Positions 51,571 to 59,056 of a stretch of 64,000 nt of DNA are shown here, piece by piece. The DNA comes from CAVSUB01 sp963816725 (GTDB lineage: Bacteria; Acidobacteriota; Vicinamibacteria; Vicinamibacterales; 2-12-FULL-66-21), in contig CAWFMC010000006.1 in NCBI GenBank assembly GCA_963816725.1, positions 186,001 to 250,000 of the forward strand, written 5' to 3'. The translations under genes were made by a program, and so were the position numbers. Under the pieces are notes generated by a model, which did not search any database, was not told the DNA's origin, and saw nothing but the letters and a program-made list of their open reading frames with translations. Within the stretch, counting starts at the first letter, position 1, and each line of letters begins with the position of its first letter.

Positions 51571-53197
51571 GTGCGGCGCGTCGCGGTTGCCCTCGTCATC
51601 GCGCTGGCGTCCGTCCCGGCGCTGGCCTGCGCGTCAGGCGCCGGCGACCAGGCCACGACCCACGGCGCCCGCGCCGTTCCGCATCGAAGAAGCGACCATC
51701 GCGCAGGTGCAGGCGGCGATCGGTGCCCGCCGCCTCACCTGCCGCGCGCTGGTCCAGCAATACCTGGCGCGCATCGAGGCGTACGACAAGCGTGGCCCGG
51801 CGATCAACGCGATCGTCGTGACCAACCCGCACGCACTCGACGAGGCGAACGAGCTGGACCGCCGGTTCGCGGCGAGTGGTCCGATCGGGCCCCTGCACTG
51901 CGCGCCGGCGATCGTCAAGGACAACTTCGAGACCATCGGGCTGCAGAGCGCGGACGGTTCGCTGTCGCTGCAGGGATTCGTGTCCAACCGCGATGCGTTC
52001 CTGGTCCGGCGGATCAAGGCGGCCGGGGCGATCGTGCTGGCCAAGTCGAACATGGCGGAGTTCGCGTTCACGCCGTACGAGACGGTCAGCTCGATCCTGC
52101 CCGGTTATACGAAGAACCCTTACGCGCTCGACCGGGTCACCGCCGGTTCGAGCGGCGGGACGGCCGCCGCCGTGGCGGCGAACTTCGGCCTGATCGGTCT
52201 CGGCACGGACACCGGCAACTCGATCCGCGGCCCGGCCTCTCACCAGGCGCTGGTGGGCATCCGATCGACCATGGGGTTGACGAGCCGCAGCGGCGTGGCT
52301 CCGCTCAGCCTGCTGGCCGACATTGCCGGCCCGATCACCCGCACCGTGGAGGATGCGGCAGCGGTCCTCACGGTGGTGGCCGGACCCGATCCTGACGACC
52401 CGATCACGATCGACGGCTCACCGCTCGCGACGCAGTTCGCCCCGGGCGGCCGCCCGGTGTCGGTCCCGACCTCGTATGCGGCAGCGCTGACGCGCGACGG
52501 CCTGCGCGGGGCGCGGATCGGCGTGCTGCGCCAGGCTTACGAACGAGAGAGCACGGATGCCGAGATCGTCAGGGTGTTCACCGCGGCGATGGAAGCGATG
52601 CGCGCGGCCGGCGCGATCATCGTCGATCCGGTGAAGGTTGACCTCGAGCAAATCCGCCGGGCGCAAAGCGCGGGCACCTGTGGCGGATTCAAGTACGACA
52701 TCAACCGCTACCTCGCTCAGCAGGGCGACCGCGTGCCGGTCCACAGCCTGGAAGAGATCATCCGCTCGCGCCGGTTCCATCCGTCGGTGCAGCTGCGGCT
52801 GCAACAGGCGCAGGACGGGAGCGACAACGGCCCTGAGACGCCGGCCTGCCAGGCGGAATCAGCGTATCGCGCGCAGGTCCGCGGCGCAGTCGCTAAAGCG
52901 ATGGACGAGGGGAAGCTCGATGCGATGGTCTACCCGACGTGGAGCAATCCGCCACGCTTGATCGGCGACCTGAACACGCCGCACGGCGACAACAGCCAGT
53001 TCTTCTCGCCGACCACCGGGTTCCCGGCGATCACCGTGCCGATGGGCTACACGCGCGAGGTGCTCCCGGCGGGCATCACCTTCTTCGGCCGCGCCTGGAA
53101 CGAAGCCACGCTCATTCGCCTCGCCTACGCGTACGAGCAAGCGACAAAGCACCGCCGGGCGCCCGCCAGCGCGCCAGCGCTGCGCGCAACGCGCTAG
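51571..53197 (+). CDS. Secreted amidase (amidase-signature family), frameshifted as sequenced
   Basis: GTG 51571 opens a signal peptide (AVALVIALASVPALACASG). The frame is lost near HGAR and resumes one base later as APFRIEEATIAQVQAAIG. Removing one C of CCC 51668-51670 restores about 541 residues; the span is 3n+1. The amidase-signature triad is visible: Lys in PAIVKDNFETIG, the Gly/Ser-rich AGSSGGTAAAVAANFGLIG, and the Ser nucleophile region GTDTGNSIRGPAS. It would hydrolyse amides outside the cytoplasm. It follows the metallo-hydrolase with no gap, and its stop TAG is the first TAG of the palindromic element at 53191. Confidence 0.85.
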
Positions 53198-53362
53198 TCC
53201 CCTGGAACCGTGATTTCTAGGACAACTCCCGGGCGGGGCATCCCGCCGGGCGGCGTTGCTCGTCGCTCACATATGCCCAATATGCTCACTCCTCTCGCCT
53301 TGCCCGCCGGGCGCCGCGCTCCGGGACTTGTCCCAGCTATCACGGTTCCAGGGGACTAGCGC
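53191..53362. repeat. Palindromic MITE-like element between convergent genes
   Basis: The first 24 bases (53191-53214, beginning GCGCTAGTCC and ending ACCGTGAT) are the exact reverse complement of the last 24 (53339-53362). Pairing continues imperfectly inward: about 14 of the next 18 positions match, then weaker symmetry around CATATGCCCAATATG. The whole ~172 bp is a long imperfect hairpin. Each arm carries TAG and gives the stop codon of the gene reading into it (amidase on plus, ABC permease on minus). No transposase is encoded. No clear target-site duplication is visible. It may also act as a bidirectional terminator. Confidence 0.75.
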
Positions 53363-54691
53363 TCCCCCAACCGCGCCTGGCGGATGACTTCGCGGAAACT
53401 CGGGCGCGCGCCGGCACTGAGGAGGCCGACGCGGAACAGGCGGGCGCCGGCCCGGATCGCGATCCAGGTGGCGCCGACCAGCAGCAGCATCGGTCCGGCA
53501 ATCTCCCACCAGGCGAGTGAGTCCGCGTCCAGGCTGGAGCGCATGACGATCACCGGGGCCCGCCGTGAGCGGCAGCCACGTCATCGCGCGCGCCACCAGG
53601 CCGTGCGGTTCGCGGAGCAGCACGCTCATCAGCATCAGCGGCAGCGCCGCGGTGAGCGACCACATCATCGACAGCTGCTGCGCTTCGCGCATGTTCGAGC
53701 CGAGCGAGCCGGTGCCGAGCATCAGGCTGCCGAAGAACAGGAACGCGAGCATGAAGAGGGGCAGCGCGACCAGCAGCGTCCGCCAGGGCATCTCGACCTG
53801 CGCCGCGAACAGCAGCGGAATGGCACCGAAGCCGGTCACGAACAGCATGGCCATCCACACCGCCACCTGGATCAACCCCGCCGCGCCGAGTCCCATCAAC
53901 TTGCCGGCCAGAATTTCATCCGGGTTGGCGGAGGCGAGCAGGACTTCGACGACCTTGTTCTCCTTCTCGGTCGCGGTGCCCTGGAGCAGATAACCTGACG
54001 TCATCAGCACCGACATCAGGAACAGGACGGTGAACGCCAGCGGAATCGCCACCCGCACCGCGGAGGCGACGCTCCCGCCGTCCTTGATCTCGCCGCTCCG
54101 GGTCACCGCGAATCGTCTGACGTCCGGCATCGGCGCGATGATGCGGGCGGCGACATCCGGCTCGGTCCGGCCGCGCACCAGCCGCTCGCGCACGAGAATG
54201 CCCAACGCGGCGCGGGCGTCGCCACTGCCGCCGCCGATCGTGTCCGGGCCGTAGCTCTCGACGCGGCCGGTGCGGAGGTAATCGTCGGTGAGCACGAAGT
54301 AGCCGCGCAGCGTGCGGGCCGCCAGTTCCTGACGCGCGGTCACGGCCGAGGCAAACGGGCGGAACAGCAGGCTCGAACGCGGCAGGGCCCGATCGACGGC
54401 GGCGGTCTGGCCGGTGGCCTCGAGCAGGCGGCGCGTGTCCTCGTCGAGCTCCGTCCGGGGCGGGGCGATGTCTCCCTGCAGGTCGAGAACGCCCGGCCGA
54501 TCGACCACCCCGAAGATCGCCGGCTGCTCGCGATCGCGCTTGGCCGCGTAGTACGCCGGCACCGCGACGAGTGCGGCGTAGCCGGCGATGAACAGCGGCA
54601 TGCCGAAGGTGATCACCAGAAAACCGGTGCGCTTGACCGCCGAGCCCAGCTCGAATGCGGCGATCGTCCTCACCTTGTGCCAGCGGATCAC
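53356..54691 (-). CDS. ABC-2 type permease (NatB-like), frameshifted as sequenced
   Basis: Membrane subunit with an N-terminal membrane helix (about residues 24-48), a large extracytoplasmic domain (about 50-235), and five C-terminal hydrophobic segments. The motif TATEKENKVVEVLLASANPDE marks the ABC-2/NatB group. After MTWLPLTAGP the frame is lost. It resumes one base on as VIVMRSSLDADSLAWWEIAG, the expected last membrane region. Removing one base in the run 53555-53561 restores about 444 residues; the span is 3n+1. The GTG start overlaps the ATPase stop by four bases, and the stop codon lies in the palindromic element. Export substrate unknown. Confidence 0.82.
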
Positions 54692-55581
54692 GACCGTGCC
54701 TCCCCCACCACCCGCAGGAAGATGTCTTCCATCGGCGCCAGCGTCGGCTCGAAGCGGTCGATGCGGGCCCCGGCGGCGACCAGCGCGGCCAGCAGGTCCG
54801 CCGCATCCCCGTCCGGCGCGAGCCGCACCCGTGTGACGCGGTCGGACTCGGGCGTCATCGCCACGGCCATCGGCACCGCAGGCAGCGGCGCCTGGGCGTG
54901 CACGATCACCTCCGGCAGCGAGTGCCGCCGCCGCACTTCGTCGACCGCGCCGTAGACCAGCAGCTGCCCTTTGTGGATCAGCGCGACGCGGTCGCAGAGC
55001 GCCTCGACCTGGTTCATGTGGTGGGTGGACAGAATGGTGGTGCGCCCGCTGCGGCGGCGTTCGAGGAGCAGATCCTGCACCAGGCGCACGTTGACGGGAT
55101 CGAGACCGGTCGTCGGCTCATCGAGGATGCACAACTCAGGGTCGGCCAGGAGAGCGCCGGCTATCTGCACCTTCTGCGACATCCCCTTGCTCAGGCGATC
55201 GACGCGCCACGCGGCCACGTGCGGCAGCTCCACGCGCTCGAGCCACTCGAGGCCGCGGCGCCTGGCGTCGGCGCGGGTCAGGCCCTTGAGCGCGCCGAAA
55301 TACGCCAGCACGTCGATCACCTTCAGCTTGGTGTAGAGCCCGCGTTCCTCCGGAAGATAGCCAAGCCGATCGAGGTGCTCGCGCCGGCGCGGCTCACCGA
55401 AGACACGGACCGTTCCGGCGTCCTGCCGGATGATGTCCATCAGGATCCGGATCAGCGTGCTCTTCCCGGCGCCGTTCGGCCCGAGCAGGCCGAAGATCTC
55501 TCCGCCAGGGACGTCGAAGGTCACGCCGCGCAGCGCGTCGGTCTCGCCATACCGCTTCTCGACCCGCTCGAACGCGAGCAC
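54688..55581 (-). CDS. ABC transporter ATP-binding protein (NatA-like)
   Basis: A 297-residue ATPase subunit. Walker A GPNGAGKS is at residues 34-41, signature LSKGMSQK at about 139-146, Walker B ELCILDEP at about 158-165 and switch His in LSTHHMNQ. A C-terminal regulatory domain of about 80 residues follows. LSKGM with a DUF4162-like C-terminus is typical of NatA-type exporter ATPases. It is coupled to the NatB-like permease by a GTGA overlap. GTG start at 55581, 17 bp after the phosphatase stop on the same strand. Confidence 0.9.
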   Translation of the reverse strand: MLAFERVEKRYGETDALRGVTFDVPGGEIFGLLGPNGAGKSTLIRILMDIIRQDAGTVRVFGEPRRREHLDRLGYLPEERGLYTKLKVIDVLAYFGALKGLTRADARRRGLEWLERVELPHVAAWRVDRLSKGMSQKVQIAGALLADPELCILDEPTTGLDPVNVRLVQDLLLERRRSGRTTILSTHHMNQVEALCDRVALIHKGQLLVYGAVDEVRRRHSLPEVIVHAQAPLPAVPMAVAMTPESDRVTRVRLAPDGDAADLLAALVAAGARIDRFEPTLAPMEDIFLRVVGEARS

Positions 55582-55598
55582 CGCGGCGGCCGGCGGAG

Positions 55599-56150
55599 TC
55601 AGCGGCCGGTCCCGCCGGCGGGCGGCTTGCCCTTGTGGCTGTCGATGTATTCGCGGGCGAACTGCTCGAGATGCGGCGTTGGCACGAGACCGACCTTGCG
55701 CGCTTCCTCGAGCGCCGCGTCAGGGGTGAAGCCGTCGCGCAGGACGCGCCGAATCATCCAGAACGCACCGACGCGGATCGCCGCCGTGCAGTGGATGAAC
55801 ATCGGACGGTTGGCAGGATCGTCGGTGATGCGCAGGAACTCGTCGACCGAGTCCGGCGACGGCTTGCTGTATTCGACCGGGATGTTGAAGTACTTGAGGC
55901 CGGCTTTCTCGACCGCCTCCTGCTCCTCGGCGGCGCGATGCTCGCCCGGCGTGCGCAGATTCAGCACCGCCTTGACCCCCTCGGCCTTGAGGCTCGCAAA
56001 GTGCTCGAGCCGCGGCTGGCCGCCGGTGCAGAAATCGGGCGTGACACGCATGAAATTGCGGATCGACGACACGTCCGTGGCCGGAGCCGCCGGCGCGGGA
56101 GACTGCGCGGAGAGCCAGGCCACGGCGAGCAGGAGCAGCATGGCCGTCAT
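55599..56150 (-). CDS. Exported tyrosine/dual-specificity phosphatase-like protein
   Basis: A 183-residue protein with a signal peptide (residues 1-16). The phosphatase loop is IHCTAAIRVGAFW, a CX4R variant used by the BLH/DUF442-like DSP relatives, with conserved VLNLRTPGEH and FCTGGQPRLEHF upstream. The catalytic Cys and Arg are intact. It is likely an extracytoplasmic phosphatase or sulfur-handling relative; true substrates are unknown. It lies 17 bp upstream of the ABC ATPase and diverges from the phosphofructokinase gene. Confidence 0.8.
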   Translation of the reverse strand: MTAMLLLLAVAWLSAQSPAPAAPATDVSSIRNFMRVTPDFCTGGQPRLEHFASLKAEGVKAVLNLRTPGEHRAAEEQEAVEKAGLKYFNIPVEYSKPSPDSVDEFLRITDDPANRPMFIHCTAAIRVGAFWMIRRVLRDGFTPDAALEEARKVGLVPTPHLEQFAREYIDSHKGKPPAGGTGR

Positions 56151-56230
56151 TCTGCCACAGCCGGCCGCGCCGGGGACCGCGGGGCCGATTGGCCGCGCCG
56201 AGCGTGGTGTCGGTCAACGGTTGCGTTACC

Positions 56231-57565
56231 ATGGTGGCCGTGACCAAGAGGCTTGCGATACTCGTCGGCGGCGGCCCCGCCCCCGGCATCAACAGTGTGA
56301 TCAGTGCCGCCACCATCCGCGGCCGTCTCGAAGGAGTGGAAGTCGTCGGGATCCGCGACGGGTTCGAGTGGATCATGAACGGCAACATCGATCGGATCAT
56401 CCCGCTCGAGATCGACCAGGTCAGCCGGATCCATTTCCGCGGCGGCTCGTTCATCGGCATCGCCCGCGCCAATCCGACCAAAGACCCGAAGCTGCTCGAA
56501 GCAGCGGTCATCTCGCTGCTCCGCCTGAACGTGTCGATGCTGATCACCATCGGCGGGGACGACACCGCGTTCTCGGCGATGAAGCTGGAAGAGAAAGCCG
56601 GCGGCCGCATCCACGTCGTTCATGTTCCAAAGACGATCGACAACGACCTCGACCTGCCCCCGCACGTCGATACGTTCGGCTACCAGACGGCCCGGCATCA
56701 CGGCGTCGAGATTGTCAAGAACCTGATGGTCGACGCCAAGACGACCTCGCGGTGGTACTTCGTGATCGCGATGGGCCGGACGGCCGGACATCTCGCGCTC
56801 GGCATGGGCAAGGCGGCCGGCGCGACGTTGACCCTTATCCCCGAGGAGTTCTCCGGTCGCAAGATCAAGCTCAAGGCGATCGTCGACACCCTGGTCGGCG
56901 CCATCGTCAAGCGCCTCAGCTACGGCCGCCGCGACGGCGTCGCGGTGATCGCCGAAGGGCTGGTCATCGACCTCGATCCGGAGGATCTCGCGCAGCTGCA
57001 CGATGTCGAGCGTGACGCCCACGGCCACGTCCGGTTGGCCGAGGTCAACATCGGCGAGATCCTCAAGACCGAAGTGCAGAGCCGGCTCCGCGAGTTCGGG
57101 ATCAAGACGACCATCGCGGCCAAGAACATCGGCTACGAGCTGCGCTGCGCCGACCCGGTGCCGTCGGACATGGAGTACACGCGCGACCTCGGCTACTGCG
57201 CGGCGAAGTATCTCCTCGGCGGCGGCAATGCCGCGATGATCTCGATGCAGGGCGGCCACTTCGTGCCGATTCCGTTCAGCGAGATGATCGACAGCCAGAC
57301 CGGACGGACGCGCGTCCGGCTGGTCAACATCAACTCGACCCGCTATGCGATCGCCCGGCGCTACATGGTCCGCCTGCGCCGCGATGACTTCGAGGATCCG
57401 CACGAGCTCGCCAAGTTCGCCGCCACCTCCGGCGTGTCGCTCCAGGACTTCCGCAAGCAGTTCGAATACCTGATCGAGCTCGAACCGCCGCCGCTCGCGC
57501 TGGATCTCCAGGAAGGGCTCGTCGAGCACCCGCCCACCTCGATCCCCGGGCAGACGGTCACCTAA
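56231..57565 (+). CDS. pfp: 6-phosphofructokinase, probably pyrophosphate-dependent
   Basis: A 444-residue phosphofructokinase. The N-terminus is LAILVGGGPAPGINSVI. The phosphate-donor motif is GGDD at residues 108-111, where ATP enzymes have GGDG; Asp here is a marker of PPi-dependent enzymes. PKTIDND at 133-139 and MGR at 181-183 carry the catalytic and F6P-binding residues. It would reversibly phosphorylate fructose 6-phosphate with PPi in glycolysis and gluconeogenesis. ATG 56231 places the glycine-rich loop near the N-terminus as in the family. Confidence 0.85.
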   Translation: MVAVTKRLAILVGGGPAPGINSVISAATIRGRLEGVEVVGIRDGFEWIMNGNIDRIIPLEIDQVSRIHFRGGSFIGIARANPTKDPKLLEAAVISLLRLNVSMLITIGGDDTAFSAMKLEEKAGGRIHVVHVPKTIDNDLDLPPHVDTFGYQTARHHGVEIVKNLMVDAKTTSRWYFVIAMGRTAGHLALGMGKAAGATLTLIPEEFSGRKIKLKAIVDTLVGAIVKRLSYGRRDGVAVIAEGLVIDLDPEDLAQLHDVERDAHGHVRLAEVNIGEILKTEVQSRLREFGIKTTIAAKNIGYELRCADPVPSDMEYTRDLGYCAAKYLLGGGNAAMISMQGGHFVPIPFSEMIDSQTGRTRVRLVNINSTRYAIARRYMVRLRRDDFEDPHELAKFAATSGVSLQDFRKQFEYLIELEPPPLALDLQEGLVEHPPTSIPGQTVT

Positions 57566-57678
57566 TCGGTCTTCGTGCCAATACCTCACGTGCCGGCGGC
57601 TCGCGTTCGTCGGCACGTGAATCCTGACGTCCCGGCCCCGCGACGCCGCGCGCCGCGCCGAACCGCTGTCGCTACGCC

Positions 57679-58920
57679 GTGAGCCCGGCCGCCGCCGCAC
57701 TCGCCGCACTGCTCGCCGCGATCGTCATCAGCTGCACGTCGCAAGTGAACGTCGGGATGATCGCCGTGGCGCTGGCGTGGGGACTCGGGCTCTACACCGG
57801 CCGCACGGCCGATGCCGTCCTCGCCGGATTTCCCGCCTCGCTCTTCGTCACCCTCGCCGGCGTCACCCTGCTGTTCAGTCTGGCCGAGGTCAACGGCACC
57901 ATCGGCCTGCTCGCCAATCGGCTGGTCCATACGGCCCGGGGCAGCGTCCGGATCGTCCCGATCCTGATCTTCGGGATCGCCGGGATCATCTCCATGCTCG
58001 GTCCGGGCGCGATTGCCAGCGTGGCGCTGGTCGCGCCGCTCGCCATGGTGATTGGGGATCGCACCGGCCTGCCGCCGTTCCTGACCGCGCTGATGGTCGC
58101 CAACGGCGCGAATGCCGGCAACCTGTCGCCCCTGAGTGCGGTCGGCGTTATCGCCAACGCCCGCATGGCCGCGGCCGGACTCGGCGCCCACGAGTGGAAG
58201 GTGTTCGCCGCGAACTTCTTCGCCCACGTGCTGGTCTCGGCGGTCCCGTTCGTGCTCCTCGTCCGCCGAGCCGAGGCCCGGACGGCCGATCCGCTCGACG
58301 ATCACGCAGCCCGGCTCTCCCGGCCGCAATGGCTCACCCTCGCCATCGTCCTCATCTGGGTCGCGTCGGTGGTCTTCCTGCGGGCGCCGATCGGGCTCGC
58401 CGCCTTCGCCGCTGCCGCGGCGATCGTGGTGCTCCGCGCCGCCGACGAGTCGCCGGCGATCAAGCGCATGCCGTGGTCCGCGATCGTGATGGTCACCGGG
58501 GTGACGATGCTGGTGGCGGTGGTCGAGAAGGCGGGCGGGATGGATCTTTTCACGTTGCTGCTGGCGCGCCTCGCCACACCCGGGACGGTCAACGGCATGA
58601 TCGCGTTCGTCACGGGTGCGATCTCGATCTACAGCAGCACGTCCGGCGTCGTGCTGCCCACCTTCCTGCCACTGGCCCCGCGCCTCGTCGAGCAGGTCGG
58701 CGGCGGCAACCCTCTCGCCGTGGCGCTCAGCATCAACGTCGGGTCGTCGCTCGTCGACGTGTCTCCCCTCTCCACGCTGGGCGCCCTGTGCGTCGCGGCG
58801 CTCGCCGACCCCGATCGCGCCCGCGATCTGTTCCGCCGGCTGATGCTCTGGGGCCTCGCCATGGCCGTCGTCGGCGCCCTGCTCTGCCAGCTGTTCGCCA
58901 GCGCGTTCGCGCGCTTGTGA
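57679..58920 (+). CDS. MatC-like / SLC13-type dicarboxylate carrier
   Basis: A 413-residue membrane protein with about 11 hydrophobic segments. The N-terminal half resembles the MatC N-terminal domain (MIAVALAWGLGLYTG, FVTLAGVTLLFSLAEVNGT, MLGPGAIASVALVAPLAMVI, ANGANAGNLSPLSAVGVIAN). The second half has a matching inverted arrangement with SSTSGVVLPTFLPLAP and NVGSSLVDVSPLSTLGALC, like the two signature hairpins of the ion-transporter superfamily. Malonate or another dicarboxylate is the likely cargo. GTG 57679 starts the ORF; no strong Shine-Dalgarno. It follows pfp after 113 bp. Confidence 0.82.
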   Translation: MSPAAAALAALLAAIVISCTSQVNVGMIAVALAWGLGLYTGRTADAVLAGFPASLFVTLAGVTLLFSLAEVNGTIGLLANRLVHTARGSVRIVPILIFGIAGIISMLGPGAIASVALVAPLAMVIGDRTGLPPFLTALMVANGANAGNLSPLSAVGVIANARMAAAGLGAHEWKVFAANFFAHVLVSAVPFVLLVRRAEARTADPLDDHAARLSRPQWLTLAIVLIWVASVVFLRAPIGLAAFAAAAAIVVLRAADESPAIKRMPWSAIVMVTGVTMLVAVVEKAGGMDLFTLLLARLATPGTVNGMIAFVTGAISIYSSTSGVVLPTFLPLAPRLVEQVGGGNPLAVALSINVGSSLVDVSPLSTLGALCVAALADPDRARDLFRRLMLWGLAMAVVGALLCQLFASAFARL

Positions 58921-58925
58921 ACAGC

Positions 58926-59050
58926 GCTTCCAGCTTCCCGCTTCCCGCTTCAGCCGCTGCTAACCAGCCGATTCGTGAACCCTGAACCGAACCGTGAACG
59001 TTGAACCCAACCCTGAACGCTGAACCTTGAACCCTGAACCTTGAACCCTG
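58926..59050. repeat. Intergenic composite repeat tract G (GCTTCC units then TGAACC units)
   Basis: GCTTCCA, GCTTCCC, GCTTCCC and GCTTCAG (58926-58953) are followed, after about 20 bp, by about ten TGAACC-type units (CTGAACC, TTGAACC, GTGAACG and others) to 59050. Read on the reverse strand this is GGTTCA units followed by GGAAGC units, the same order as tract F. It fills the gap between two convergent genes. Confidence 0.87.
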
Positions 59051-59056
59051 GTTCCT

